Positions 9,779 through 18,360 of a DNA stretch of 64,000 nucleotides are shown here, in pieces. Numbering within the stretch: the first letter of the stretch is position 1; the number at the start of each line of letters is the position of its first letter. The notes below the pieces were generated by a model, which saw only the letters and a program-made list of their open reading frames with translations, was not told where the DNA came from and did not search any database. The DNA is from Thalassospiraceae bacterium LMO-JJ14 (lineage in GTDB: Bacteria > Pseudomonadota > Alphaproteobacteria > Rhodospirillales > Casp-alpha2). The stretch covers positions 3,138,501 to 3,202,500 of the forward strand of contig CP134604.1 in NCBI GenBank assembly GCA_021555105.2, in the 5' to 3' direction. The position numbers and the translations under genes are program-made.

Positions 9779-11443
9779 ATGAGCGAAGTCACACCCCCGT
9801 CAGCCGCGCCACCGCCGCCCGCATTGGCGACTTTGCAACGCATCATCATTATAACGGCCCCCCCAGCACTGGCCGAACTTCCCGCTGGCACGAAGCTCGA
9901 TGTCCTAGTCGCGGATATTGTCGATGCCGCGCAAATCAGGCTTTCGACCCGGTTGGGCGACATCAGCCTCAAGGCACCGCAGCCGTTACCGGTCAAGACC
10001 GGCGATGCGCTGATCCTGCAACTTGTGAGCGGCGGCAATAATCCGCGTGTGCAACTGGCGACGACGGACGGGCGCACCCTCCCCTTGTTGGCAAGGGGAG
10101 CGGCCACTACGTCGCCTCAGGCCAGCTCTACGCCCCTGCAGGGACCGGGTACGGCGGCGGCACAAATTATCCCGGGCGCCTTCGTCACGGCGAACCTGCT
10201 CCGCCCCGTCAGCGTCAACGCGGCGCTTATCCTACAAGCGAAGCCTTCCCCCGGCGGTTCATTGCAAGCCACACAACAGGGCCCCGGCCTCAGCGGCCCG
10301 AAACCAGGGGTTCAAGCTGGACAGGCACAACCTGCACATGGGCAGACAACTCAGACTCTGGCCGGCACTACGGGCACGCCGTCCTCGGCTGCTTCACAGT
10401 CTAATCAGGGTCAAGTAAGTAAAGGTCCGGCGGCTCAAGGTCAGGCGGGTCAGGGCAATACCACCATCCCCGCCACTAGCAGGCTTGAGATAAAGATCAC
10501 TACCGTCAACATCGCCACTTCCCCACCGGGTCGTTTAACCCCAGGACCAGCACAAGGACAGATATCCCTTGCTCCGGGAGCAACCCTCACCGGCATCGTC
10601 AGCGGCCGCCAAGGGATTGGCCAGACGGTCGTGCAGACACACGCCGGGCCGATATCCCTGCCGACCCTGCAGGCATTTCCGCCGGGAAGTGAAATCCGCT
10701 TTGAAATCGTCTCGTTGAAACCACCCGTGGCGGGGACGGCCCAGCATGGCCCACTACACGGCGGCGTTGCCCCTATCCTGGACGGCTCTTGGGGAACTTT
10801 CAGCGAAGCGTTGGATATTCTCCGTGACGTGGCCCCAGGCGCACACCAGCACGTGATGCAAGCTGCCTTGCCCCGCGCCGACGCACAGATGGCGACGAAC
10901 GTTCTGTTCTTCCTGTCGGCCCTTCGCGGCGGCGATATTAAGAACTGGCTCGGCGACGGGCCGGTCCGTATTCTGGAAAAAATGCGCCCCGATCTCGCCG
11001 GACGCCTCAGAAGCGACATGACACAGATGACACGCAGCATCGATGACCCGCAGAGCGGTGAATGGCGCCTGCACGGCGTACCGTTCCTGTTTGGCGCCGA
11101 CATTGACCGGATTCAGTTCCTTGTCCGAGATCAGGAAAACGATGAAGACGGCGATGAGGAAAGCAAAGGCGGCACACGTTTCGTGGTCGATCTCGAGTTG
11201 AGCCGTCTCGGCCACCTGCAGATCGACGGGCTGGTCGGTGAAAAAAACAAGCGGCTCGATCTCGTCCTGCGCACGGATGAGCCGTTGCAGCCCCATGTCC
11301 GCGATGACATCCGAAGAATTTACAACGACGCCCTGGAACTGACCGGGCTCGAAGGATCCGTCGGATTTCAGGCCCAGCCCGGCAACTTCGTCAACATCCC
11401 TAAACGTATGCCCACCACTGGAAACAACGGTGTCATAGCATGA
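9779..11443 (+). CDS. Flagellar hook-length control protein FliK-like
   Basis: About 554 residues from the ATG at 9779, seven bases after flhG; an ATG at 9749 would add ten residues but overlap flhG. Residues about 115-240 are low complexity and rich in Gln, Gly, Pro, Ala and Thr, as in the secreted ruler part of FliK. The C-terminal ~90 residues (FVVDLELSRLGHLQIDGLV and onwards) resemble the FliK C-terminal substrate-switch domain, whose hallmark is an L-E-L-x-x-L-G-x-x-x-V/I segment. FliK is exported during hook growth and triggers the change to filament-type substrates. Function is inferred from the C-terminal pattern and context; overall similarity to known FliK is weak. Confidence 0.65.
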   Translation: MSEVTPPSAAPPPPALATLQRIIIITAPPALAELPAGTKLDVLVADIVDAAQIRLSTRLGDISLKAPQPLPVKTGDALILQLVSGGNNPRVQLATTDGRTLPLLARGAATTSPQASSTPLQGPGTAAAQIIPGAFVTANLLRPVSVNAALILQAKPSPGGSLQATQQGPGLSGPKPGVQAGQAQPAHGQTTQTLAGTTGTPSSAASQSNQGQVSKGPAAQGQAGQGNTTIPATSRLEIKITTVNIATSPPGRLTPGPAQGQISLAPGATLTGIVSGRQGIGQTVVQTHAGPISLPTLQAFPPGSEIRFEIVSLKPPVAGTAQHGPLHGGVAPILDGSWGTFSEALDILRDVAPGAHQHVMQAALPRADAQMATNVLFFLSALRGGDIKNWLGDGPVRILEKMRPDLAGRLRSDMTQMTRSIDDPQSGEWRLHGVPFLFGADIDRIQFLVRDQENDEDGDEESKGGTRFVVDLELSRLGHLQIDGLVGEKNKRLDLVLRTDEPLQPHVRDDIRRIYNDALELTGLEGSVGFQAQPGNFVNIPKRMPTTGNNGVIA

Positions 11444-11826
11444 ATTTGATGGACACTCCCGACAGCCTGCGTATACGGCGCGACCTACTGCTCACAACCC
11501 CGGCGCCGCAACCGCGCCACGATGCGGTGGTCATTCTGGAGAACAGCTTAAAGGATGCACACCTGCGACTTCGATACGTGCCGGACAGGGATGTCTTGCA
11601 ACCCGAAAGTCTGGGCCGTTATGTGGATGCGATCCGTGCCATGACCTTCGCCAGTTTCGAAGAAACGGCACAAACGATCCTTGAGGACATCAACGATCAG
11701 GTGATCCCGTGCTGGCTTGAAGTGACACTAAGCCGTGGCGGCACGGACATGCATCACGAAGTACGCATCGAAGATCGCCAACCGAACTGGAAAGACCGCG
11801 GCCTTTTGGATCGCCTCGCACCGTAG
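11440..11826 (+). CDS. QueF-like T-fold protein lacking the catalytic Cys, in the flagellar operon
   Basis: 128 residues, overlapping the FliK-like gene by four bases (ATGA), so coupled to it. The order of short motifs recalls the nitrile reductase QueF: RYVPD at 45-49, PESLGRYVDAIRAM (in place of ESKSLKLYLxSFRN), SFEETAQTILEDI (in place of FHE...NxIxxDL), P-x-WLEV at 90-95 and RGG at 99-101. The QueF Cys-Pro nucleophile region is replaced (TTPAPQPRHDAV), and His-Glu becomes Glu-Glu, so preQ0 reductase activity is unlikely. A non-catalytic role connected with the flagellum is an inference from position only. The resemblance was recognised by eye and needs a profile search. Confidence 0.6.
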   Translation: MNLMDTPDSLRIRRDLLLTTPAPQPRHDAVVILENSLKDAHLRLRYVPDRDVLQPESLGRYVDAIRAMTFASFEETAQTILEDINDQVIPCWLEVTLSRGGTDMHHEVRIEDRQPNWKDRGLLDRLAP

Positions 11827-11845
11827 GGCTTTCCGCCCCGGAGTC

Positions 11846-12277
11846 TCAGGTGTGTCCGCGCTTTTTCCGATTGAACCCGGTGATGCCGATCTCGTCGAGT
11901 TCGAGTTGTTCTTCGCGGTTGGCTTCGGCCTCCATACGCGCGACACGACGCTCCTCGGAGATTTCGAATTTCTTGAATTCAAGGAATGCCAGCCTGAGCT
12001 GTTCGCGAGCCGCCGAAACCTGTTGCTCCTGTTCGGCGATGCGGCGCTGGTAATCCTCGCGCCTGAGGATCGCCTGCGCGGCATAAGCACCGTAAAATAT
12101 CCCGCCTTCGGTCGGCGCTGACGCAGCATGCGCCTGTTCGCGCTTCAGTTCCGCTTCAAGGTTCTCCAGAAGCCCGATAAGGTTATCGAGCTGGCGAAGC
12201 TGTTCCGCGAGGTAGCGGCGCTTCTGATCCACTTCCCAGTCATTCAGCCGCACCAGTGCCTTGAAGTCACGTGCCAT
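11846..12277 (-). CDS. fliJ: Flagellar export chaperone FliJ
   Basis: 143 residues, almost wholly charged alpha-helix of coiled-coil type with frequent Arg, Glu, Gln and Leu, as expected for FliJ. It opens with FKALVRLNDWEVDQKRRYLAE, the usual FliJ beginning. FliJ sits in the centre of the FliI hexamer and promotes its interaction with FlhA. It lies 22 bases downstream of fliI on the same strand, forming a two-gene fliI-fliJ unit that converges on the large flagellar operon (19 bases from the QueF-like gene's stop). Confidence 0.88.
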   Translation of the reverse strand: MARDFKALVRLNDWEVDQKRRYLAEQLRQLDNLIGLLENLEAELKREQAHAASAPTEGGIFYGAYAAQAILRREDYQRRIAEQEQQVSAAREQLRLAFLEFKKFEISEERRVARMEAEANREEQLELDEIGITGFNRKKRGHT

Positions 12278-12299
12278 CTAGCGCATTACCCACCGCATA

Positions 12300-13691
12300 T
12301 TATCCACCGGCTGCCTGCTCCGTCGCTGGCGCATCGCCCTGCATGCCTAGGATTTCGTAGAGCTGATTATAGCCTTCCTCGAGCGAGGCATTCTCGCCGA
12401 TCGACTGTGCAAGATAAGCTTCAAGCTGGGGATAATAACTGATCGCCTCGTCGACGGCGGCATCGGACCCTTTGCGGTAGGCGCCCAGGCGGATCAGTTC
12501 AGCCATGTCCTCGTATGTCGAAAGCAGTTTGCGCGCCCGCACGATGGCGGCGTTCTGGGCATCCGTGTTGCAGGCCGGCATGGTCCGGGAAATGCTTCGC
12601 AAAACGTTGATCGCCGGGTAACGGTTGCGCTCGGCGATTTCCCGGTCGAGCACGACGTGGCCGTCAAGGATACCACGCACCGCATCGGCGACCGGCTCGT
12701 TGTGATCGTCCCCTTCGACCAGAACCGTAAACAGGGCGGTGATATCGCCCTGCGATCCGTATCCAGGCCCGGCGCGTTCCAACAGCTTCGGCAGTTCCGA
12801 GAACACCGACGGTGTATAGCCCTTGGAAGCCGGCGGCTCACCCGCCGACAGACTGATTTCCCGTTGCGCCATGGCAAAACGCGTCACACTGTCCATCATG
12901 CACAGCACATTCTTGCCCTGATCGCGGAAATATTCGGCAACGGCCAGCGTCACGTAGGCGGCCTGGCGGCGCACCAGCGGCGGCTCGTCCGAGGTCGCGA
13001 GGATAACAACCGTACGCTTCATCCCTTCCTCGCCCAAATAGTCCTCGATGAATTCCTTAGCTTCACGGCCGCGTTCGCCGATCAATCCGACGACACTGAT
13101 TTCCGCATCCGTATTTCTGGCCATCATCGACAATAACGTCGACTTACCGACGCCGGAGCCGGCAAAGATACCCATGCGCTGGCCGCGGCATGTGGTCAGG
13201 AACGTGTTCATGATACGCACCCCGAGATCAACCTTGCCGGCGACGCGGCGGCGCTTGTGCGCGGGCGGGGGCGAGGCGTGGATCTGATAACTCTTGGTGC
13301 CGGATTCGATGGATCCGCCCTCATCCAGCGGATTGCCGAACGCATCAATCACCCGTCCAAGCCATGACTGATCCGGATAAATAGAGGGTTCGGTCGATGC
13401 CAGCTCAGCCTGGCAGCCGAGACCAATACCGTCGAGCGAACCGAACGGCATCACCAACGCACGGCCACCACGAAAGCCGATGACCTCACAAATGACGTGA
13501 CGGCCCTTGCGTCCGTCGACGCGCACATGATCACCGATCGACAACGTGCCCTGCAAACCGCCTATTTCGACCATCAAACCAACGATATCGGCAACCCGGC
13601 CAAAGACCTGATGGTCCGGAAGCCGCGCCACTTCGTTGGCAATATTGTTGGCAAACACCCGCAAAGGCTTTTCCCCGTCCCGTTCCCGCAC
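12300..13691 (-). CDS. fliI: Flagellum-specific ATP synthase FliI
   Basis: 463 residues, the family's usual length. P-loop GSGVGKST at 178-185; other F1-beta-like motifs include GLIGERGREAKEF, Walker B VLCMMDSVTRFAMAQRE and YTPSVFSELPKLLERAG. FliI hydrolyses ATP to energise export through FlhA/FlhB, with FliH and FliJ. The start is a GTG at 13691; no in-frame ATG occurs before residue 40, which lies inside the N-terminal barrel, so GTG is chosen. The promoter must lie at 13692-13795, where a CtrA-like half-site pair is seen. Confidence 0.95.
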   Translation of the reverse strand: MRERDGEKPLRVFANNIANEVARLPDHQVFGRVADIVGLMVEIGGLQGTLSIGDHVRVDGRKGRHVICEVIGFRGGRALVMPFGSLDGIGLGCQAELASTEPSIYPDQSWLGRVIDAFGNPLDEGGSIESGTKSYQIHASPPPAHKRRRVAGKVDLGVRIMNTFLTTCRGQRMGIFAGSGVGKSTLLSMMARNTDAEISVVGLIGERGREAKEFIEDYLGEEGMKRTVVILATSDEPPLVRRQAAYVTLAVAEYFRDQGKNVLCMMDSVTRFAMAQREISLSAGEPPASKGYTPSVFSELPKLLERAGPGYGSQGDITALFTVLVEGDDHNEPVADAVRGILDGHVVLDREIAERNRYPAINVLRSISRTMPACNTDAQNAAIVRARKLLSTYEDMAELIRLGAYRKGSDAAVDEAISYYPQLEAYLAQSIGENASLEEGYNQLYEILGMQGDAPATEQAAGG

Positions 13692-13752
13692 GCCCGATGA
13701 CGTGACAACCCATAGCTACAATGACGGCTCAATCCTAAAAATATGTAAAGGA

Positions 13753-13768
13753 TTGACCATTGATTAAC
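13753..13768. promoter_or_regulatory. Candidate CtrA-binding site upstream of fliI
   Basis: TTGA-N7-TTAAC, one mismatch from the CtrA consensus TTAA-N7-TTAAC. It lies about 60 bases upstream of the fliI GTG. CtrA is encoded 2.7 kb away, and CtrA control of early flagellar genes is established in Caulobacter. A single match of this short motif may be chance. Confidence 0.35.
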
Positions 13769-13795
13769 CATACCTACCGACATGCCAGGATAAAG

Positions 13796-13822
13796 AAACC
13801 CGGGCACAAGGCCCGGGTTTTT
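13796..13822. terminator. Intrinsic terminator between fliI and the MBL-fold gene
   Basis: Nine-base-pair stem AAACCCGGG / CCCGGGTTT with a 7-base loop, followed on the plus strand by a run of five T. On the minus strand the stem is followed by CTTTA. It lies 23 bases after the stop of the minus-strand gene ending at 13843, so it most likely ends that transcript. Confidence 0.75.
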
Positions 13823-13842
13823 AAGATAATAACAGGCTCGTA

Positions 13843-14817
13843 TCAGCAGCCGGACACGCACTTCCCCATGCCGTCGAAAGACATGGTCTTACCGCTGAGC
13901 GGCACGTGCACAGGCACCGTGACAGCCTTGATGAAGGTCTCCGTCCGGGTCCCGGCTCTTACCTTGCCGCCTTCGGTCGCCGGTTCGTTGGCATGCGATG
14001 CAATCACCGATGCCGGTTTGATCAGCTCGTTAATGACGAATGCCGCCTCTTTCGGGCCGGTTGTATAGGTATCGCCGATGTTCATCACCACCAGCTTGGC
14101 CTTGTACTGATCGCCAACAACGATCTTTTGTTCTGCCGTGACCCCGGTGTCGCCCGAAAGATAGACGACGAGACCGTTGGAAAACGTCAGCACATACCCC
14201 GTCGGCGGACCGGCATAAGCGGTCAGGCCGGCCGCATCCATATCATGGCCGAGATCGCCCCCGATCATGGCCCCGGCAATCCCGTTGGAATGCACGGCCG
14301 GTACCGTGGTTATGACAACCCCACCGAGCTTGCGATTGGCACCGAAGCGCACCAGTTGCGAGTTCTTGGGGTCGCCGCCGAGTGCTTTCAGCTTGGCAGC
14401 GAAGAACTTCGGCATTTCACTGCCGGTGATGATCTTGGCGCCCTTCGCCAACGCGATATCGACGGTATTGGTGTTCGGCACCGTCGAGACGGAAACATCA
14501 GGCTTGCCGCACTCACCGGCATTCGGCGCCGGAATACGGCGATCACCCGCATGGTCGCCATGCATGTGACTGACCAGCAGAGCGTCGATCTTGCCGAGTC
14601 TGGGATCGTCAGGGCCGGCCACGGTTCGTCCGGCGTCATAAAGAATACGCGTGCCGTCCGGATCCTCGAAGATCATGGCCCGGTCGAAGGGGCAAAACTC
14701 GCCATCGATGGCGCCCAAAGGCGTCACCTTGACGTCGGCGGCCTGTGCCGCAGGCGCAGCGGTCACGGCCAAAACAGCCAGCGATACCGCCGGCAGGATA
14801 TTCAATGCCTTAAACAT
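13843..14817 (-). CDS. Exported metallo-beta-lactamase-fold metal-dependent hydrolase
   Basis: 324 residues from the ATG at 14817, preceded by GGGAGG four bases upstream; an upstream TTG is rejected. An N-terminal signal peptide ends near AQAA (residue 27). The zinc-binding motif HMHGDH is at residues 84-89; other candidate ligands are the His in VPAVHSNG, the Asp in YLSGDTG and the His in VIASHANEP. The pattern resembles the UPF0173/YcbL-like hydrolase group rather than true beta-lactamases. The substrate is unknown. It is monocistronic, with a terminator downstream and no functional link to the neighbouring flagellar genes. Confidence 0.8.
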   Translation of the reverse strand: MFKALNILPAVSLAVLAVTAAPAAQAADVKVTPLGAIDGEFCPFDRAMIFEDPDGTRILYDAGRTVAGPDDPRLGKIDALLVSHMHGDHAGDRRIPAPNAGECGKPDVSVSTVPNTNTVDIALAKGAKIITGSEMPKFFAAKLKALGGDPKNSQLVRFGANRKLGGVVITTVPAVHSNGIAGAMIGGDLGHDMDAAGLTAYAGPPTGYVLTFSNGLVVYLSGDTGVTAEQKIVVGDQYKAKLVVMNIGDTYTTGPKEAAFVINELIKPASVIASHANEPATEGGKVRAGTRTETFIKAVTVPVHVPLSGKTMSFDGMGKCVSGC

Positions 14818-15004
14818 GTTACCTCCCAATTTTCATGGCCAGATTGCGTGGCCTTTTTCATAGACTGCACGTCTGTTTGATACAGCTTCCGCTCCGGTCT
14901 TTTCATTGCCGGGCTTACATATTTATAAGGGGATTCTGTTGCCCGACAGCAATCAAATATTCGTTAGCTGATTTTTACGGAACCGATCGGATCGGGCACC
15001 TTGA

Positions 15005-15757
15005 TCAGGATGCGGCCGCTTTGATCTTTGCCGGTCTATTGCCGCAATGCACATCGACATCGGCGCGGCGGTTGTTCTCATTTCGGACGCCGTCATACGT
15101 GTGAACCTTGAGGCGCCGTTCGCCCCATGCCTCGACACTGTAAACCTCCAGCTTGGCGCGGCGCAGTTGCATCGCGACATAATCGGCACGGTCACGGGAC
15201 AGCTTGAGATTATTGAGATCATTGCCGAGCGTATCGGCGAACCCGGTAACGTCGATTTCACAGGGTCCGACACCCAGATGCTTCTTGATCTCAGGAACGA
15301 TCTTGGCAACCTGCTTGTCGACAGAAGCGCCATCCGCCTTGCCGATGGCGAAATACACGGACTCGCTGAAAGTTGCCTCTTTTTCGGGCTGCTGAGCAAC
15401 GGTCTGTTGCTTGGCGGCACCTTCCACAAGCAGCTTGCTGAGCCCGGCAGTGATCGTTTTCTGTTCGGCGAGGATTTCCTCGGTGGCGCGTTTAAGCGCG
15501 CTCACATCCTCGGCCAGCGCGGTGCTCTCACCCGGATTAATCTGTTTCAGGGCATCTGCCGTTTTTGCGGCATTGGCGCGGATCTCCTCGACCGTCTGTG
15601 TTTGCAATTCCATCACCACAGACCGGGTTTCCGCCTGATGACCGCTCAATTCCTTACGTAGAAAATCGAACGCCACATAACCTGCCGGGACAATGCCGGC
15701 GAGAATGATGACAGCGGCAAGAACGAATTTCCCGGTCGAATTGCTATTTTCAGACAT
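15005..15757 (-). CDS. Membrane-anchored OmpA/MotB-like C-terminal domain protein
   Basis: 250 residues from the ATG at 15757. It has a short cytoplasmic start, one membrane helix (FVLAAVIILAGIVPAGYVAF), a coiled-coil stretch (about 30-120) and a C-terminal OmpA-like peptidoglycan-binding domain. In that domain GFADTLGNDLNNLKLSRDRA and NNRRADVDV are the conserved elements. Such proteins anchor the inner membrane to peptidoglycan. It lacks the MotB plug motif and a membrane Asp, so a stator role is unlikely. Monocistronic. Confidence 0.75.
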   Translation of the reverse strand: MSENSNSTGKFVLAAVIILAGIVPAGYVAFDFLRKELSGHQAETRSVVMELQTQTVEEIRANAAKTADALKQINPGESTALAEDVSALKRATEEILAEQKTITAGLSKLLVEGAAKQQTVAQQPEKEATFSESVYFAIGKADGASVDKQVAKIVPEIKKHLGVGPCEIDVTGFADTLGNDLNNLKLSRDRADYVAMQLRRAKLEVYSVEAWGERRLKVHTYDGVRNENNRRADVDVHCGNRPAKIKAAAS

Positions 15758-15814
15758 GCCCAAGCCCAGTTCGTTTCAGATCCGGGCAGTATTAACATAT
15801 TGCCGGGCGTTTGG

Positions 15815-15843
15815 ACACACATCCTGTATACAGAAGCGTGTGT
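15815..15843. repeat. Nested inverted repeat between the OmpA-like and mop genes
   Basis: ACACAC (15815-15820) pairs with GTGTGT (15838-15843) and encloses the perfect palindrome CTGTATACAG (15824-15833). It lies about 60 bases upstream of the OmpA-like gene and downstream of the mop gene (both minus strand). It could be an operator for the former; no T-run makes it a clear terminator. Confidence 0.35.
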
Positions 15844-15918
15844 GCTGACACTACGCAAACAGTATCTTTTCCCTGCCTGGCGACAAGAACCGTTCGAAAA
15901 GGATTGGTTGCGGAAAAG

Positions 15919-16128
15919 TCAGTCGACGGCGAGCATCACGTCGGATGCCTTGATAATGGCCGTGACTTCCTTGCCGACGGCGAGACCAAGACGTTCGGCG
16001 GAATCCCGTGTAATTGAGGACACTACCGTCCTGCCACCACCGATATCGATGCTGATCACATCGGTAACGACACCTTGTTTGATTTCGCTAACGGTTCCTT
16101 TGAGGGCATTGCGGGCACTGATTTCCAT
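15919..16128 (-). CDS. mop: Molbindin: single-domain molybdate/tungstate-binding Mop protein
   Basis: 69 residues, the length of a single Mop (TOBE-like) domain. It starts MEISARNALKGTV, continues GVVTDVISIDIGGGRTVVSSIT and ends EVTAIIKASDVMLAVD, all typical of Mop/ModG. Molbindins assemble as small oligomers that store or buffer molybdate or tungstate oxyanions in the cytoplasm. An SD-like GGAGAG lies just upstream. This fits the molybdenum/tungsten-enzyme island that starts at 19 kb, although the two are separated by ctrA and chpT. Confidence 0.9.
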   Translation of the reverse strand: MEISARNALKGTVSEIKQGVVTDVISIDIGGGRTVVSSITRDSAERLGLAVGKEVTAIIKASDVMLAVD

Positions 16129-16450
16129 GTGGTCTCTCCTGTTTCCAAGAACATGCAGGTTACGAACTTAACCTCAGAATGTGAACTTACAACGTTAACG
16201 CATACAGTTTACACGCCACTTTAATTCTGCAATTTCCTGCTTTTTAATGCGGACCACCGCAACAGGACTCTCACCTCCCACATCCCCAATTTCTCGATTC
16301 GCAGTAAAAACGGCAGATTTCTGGGCATCTCGGCTGCTGATTCATAAAGGTTAACAAAAAACCCCGTAAAGGGTTTGGCGCAGACTCCGCAAATGGTAAT
16401 ATGGTTAACGGAAAGCGATTCGCGGCGTTTTAGCGGGCCGGAGGGGACAA
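16129..16450. promoter_or_regulatory. Divergent intergenic region between mop and ctrA
   Basis: About 320 bases, noticeably richer in A and T than the flanks, with several TTAAC words (near 16168, 16194, 16350 and 16401). It must hold the promoters of both mop and ctrA. None of the TTAAC words forms a clean TTAA-N7-TTAA CtrA box by eye. A 90-codon minus-strand frame through it shows no family resemblance and is not called. Confidence 0.4.
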
Positions 16451-17158
16451 ATGCGCGTACTTTTAGTGGAAGACGATCCGACGACCCAGGCAACGGTCAA
16501 GCTGATGCTGGAAACGGCAGGCATGGTTGTCGATGCGACGGATCTCGGCGAAGACGGTCTGGAGATCGGCAAGCTTTACGAATACGACATCATCATTCTC
16601 GATCTGATGCTCCCGGACATGGATGGGCTGGAAGTGCTCAGACGGCTTCGCGATTCACGCGTCCAGACGCCAGTATTGATCCTGTCTGGGCTTACGGAAT
16701 CGGAAATGAAGGTCAAGGGGCTCGGCATCGGTGCCGACGACTATCTGACCAAGCCTTTCGACAAATCAGAATTGATGGCCCGCGTGCAGGCGATCGTGCG
16801 CCGTTCCGCTGGGCACGCCCATTCGATCATCCATACCGGGCAGATGTCGGTAAATCTCGACACCCACATGGTCGAAGTCGATGGCCAGCCGGTGCATCTG
16901 ACAGGCAAGGAATACGGCATTCTTGAGCTATTGAGCCTGCGCAAGGGAACGACCCTGACCAAGGAAATGTTCCTTAACCACCTGTACGGCGGCATGGACG
17001 AGCCTGAACTGAAGATCATCGACGTCTTCATCTGCAAACTCAGAAAGAAACTGGCCGATGCCACTGGTGGGGAACACTACATCGAAACGGTGTGGGGCCG
17101 GGGATACGTGCTGCGTGATCCGGAAACCATGCCGGCCGCACAAACCGCGACGGCATAA
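16451..17158 (+). CDS. ctrA: Cell-cycle and motility response regulator CtrA
   Basis: 235 residues. The OmpR-type receiver domain starts [13 protein letters not shown] and has the phospho-acceptor Asp in [13 protein letters not shown]. The winged-helix domain contains [20 protein letters not shown] and [20 protein letters not shown], which are nearly invariant in CtrA across alphaproteobacteria. In Caulobacter it controls cell cycle, flagella and chemotaxis; in Rhodospirillales it is usually non-essential and controls motility, which suits the adjacent flagellar genes. A good intrinsic terminator follows. It receives phosphate from CckA through ChpT, whose gene lies just downstream on the other strand. 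Confidence 0.96.
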   Translation: MRVLLVEDDPTTQATVKLMLETAGMVVDATDLGEDGLEIGKLYEYDIIILDLMLPDMDGLEVLRRLRDSRVQTPVLILSGLTESEMKVKGLGIGADDYLTKPFDKSELMARVQAIVRRSAGHAHSIIHTGQMSVNLDTHMVEVDGQPVHLTGKEYGILELLSLRKGTTLTKEMFLNHLYGGMDEPELKIIDVFICKLRKKLADATGGEHYIETVWGRGYVLRDPETMPAAQTATA

Positions 17159-17190
17159 CAACGCAATTCCCAAACGATATTCGTTAACGG

Positions 17191-17214
17191 GGGCCGGTTC
17201 GACCGGCCCTTTTC
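17191..17214 (+). terminator. Intrinsic terminator of ctrA
   Basis: Stem GGGCCGGT / ACCGGCCC (17191-17198 with 17202-17209) around a tight TCG loop, followed by TTTTCTTT. It lies 33 bases after the ctrA stop and just before the end of the convergent gene at 17221. Confidence 0.85.
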
Positions 17215-17220
17215 TTTACC

Positions 17221-17589
17221 CTAATCGACCAGCCCCAGTTGCAGGAACTTCGCGCGGATGCTCTCGCTGTCGAACGGTTTCAAGATGTAGTCGCTGGCCC
17301 CGGCAGCCAGTGCTTCGTTGATGTGATCCGTATCGTCTTCCGTGGTGCTGAAGATAATAACGGGAGTTTCACCACCCGGCTTACCGCGTAGCGCACGGAG
17401 CAGCTCAATACCGGTCATCCCCGGCAAACGCCAATCCAGGAGGATCGCGTCTGGTATGGTTTTGTCACAGGATTCCAGTGCTTCGTGACCATCCGAGGCT
17501 TCTTCGGTATCGAGGCCGATTTCCTGTATGATCTTCCTCGCCACCATGCGGATGACCTTGGAATCGTCGACAATAAGACAACGCTTCAT
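17221..17589 (-). CDS. CheY-like single-domain response regulator
   Basis: 122 residues from the ATG at 17589; a TTG 30 bases upstream overlapping chpT is less likely. It is a receiver domain only: KRCLIVDDSKVIRM at the start, the phospho-acceptor Asp in DAILLDWRLPGMTG, and the Lys of DYILKPFD. There is no output domain. It is read with chpT just upstream, and the pair converges on ctrA. A role as an extra partner of the CckA-ChpT-CtrA phosphorelay or of chemotaxis is likely. It does not look like CpdR, whose C terminus differs. Confidence 0.85.
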   Translation of the reverse strand: MKRCLIVDDSKVIRMVARKIIQEIGLDTEEASDGHEALESCDKTIPDAILLDWRLPGMTGIELLRALRGKPGGETPVIIFSTTEDDTDHINEALAAGASDYILKPFDSESIRAKFLQLGLVD

Positions 17590-17615
17590 GTTTTTGTCCG
17601 GTCCCGTTTGATGGC

Positions 17616-18254
17616 TCAATCCGCGATGGCGAGAGCGGCGAAACGGACCTCGTCATGGTCTGCCGCGACTTCAAGCTCGCATCCAGCTTCGAGAACAAGA
17701 AGCTGGGTCAGATAACTGTGGATGGAACGACTGTCGAGCGACGTCATCGACTTGCCCGGAGTCAGCCCCTGCGCCAGATCCTCACGCAATCCGGCATCAC
17801 TACCGGTGGCGGATACGGCGAGCCCGATGCCGCCTTCGACCTCGGCGATCTGGACACTGACGGTCCCGCCCCTCGGCAGGCATTCGGACCCGATAAGGAT
17901 CAGATTCAGCAAAAGCTTGCCCATCACGGGATCGATTTCACGGACACCATCGCCGTAGTCGGGCCATTCGAGCCGGGAATTGGAACCCTCAAGGAAGTCT
18001 TGCGCCAAGGCACGCAGCGCCGTGACCTCTGCCCCGCCCTTGCCGGCGCCGCCCGCACCGAAGGCAACGCGGAAGAAACCCAGGCGCCGGGTCAGTTCCT
18101 GGCCGCTTTTCGTCGCCAGTTCCATGGCGCTGTCATCCAGCCCCCCCATCTCGGCGAGAATTTCAAGACCGGCATTGACCGCGCCGGCCGCCCCTACGAG
18201 ATCGTGACACAATCTGGAGCATACGAGCTGGCTGAGCCTCAATTGTTCACTCAT
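17616..18254 (-). CDS. chpT: Histidine phosphotransferase ChpT
   Basis: 212 residues. It begins LRLSQLVCSRLCHDLVGAAG; SRLCHDLVG with the phospho-accepting His is the ChpT hallmark. The rest is a degenerate HATPase-like domain lacking the N, G1 and G2 ATP-binding boxes, as in ChpT dimers. ChpT relays phosphate from the hybrid kinase CckA to CtrA and CpdR. The position opposite ctrA and upstream of a CheY-like gene supports the assignment. No cckA is in the window. Confidence 0.88.
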   Translation of the reverse strand: MSEQLRLSQLVCSRLCHDLVGAAGAVNAGLEILAEMGGLDDSAMELATKSGQELTRRLGFFRVAFGAGGAGKGGAEVTALRALAQDFLEGSNSRLEWPDYGDGVREIDPVMGKLLLNLILIGSECLPRGGTVSVQIAEVEGGIGLAVSATGSDAGLREDLAQGLTPGKSMTSLDSRSIHSYLTQLLVLEAGCELEVAADHDEVRFAALAIAD

Positions 18255-18360
18255 GGATTCTTACTCCCGCCTCTGCAAAACGAGCACTTTCTTAGAACTG
18301 CGCGCCAACGATAGCATGGATATGAGACTCGCCAAGTCAGCAATAACCACCAATAGGCAC

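Noticed and set aside
15005-15757. OmpA-like protein as MotB, the missing stator partner of MotA
   Set aside because: It lacks the MotB plug region and the conserved Asp in the membrane helix, and it is not next to motA.
16221-16493. A 90-codon minus-strand frame overlapping the ctrA start
   Set aside because: No family, overlaps the ctrA promoter and start, and lacks a good ribosome-binding site.
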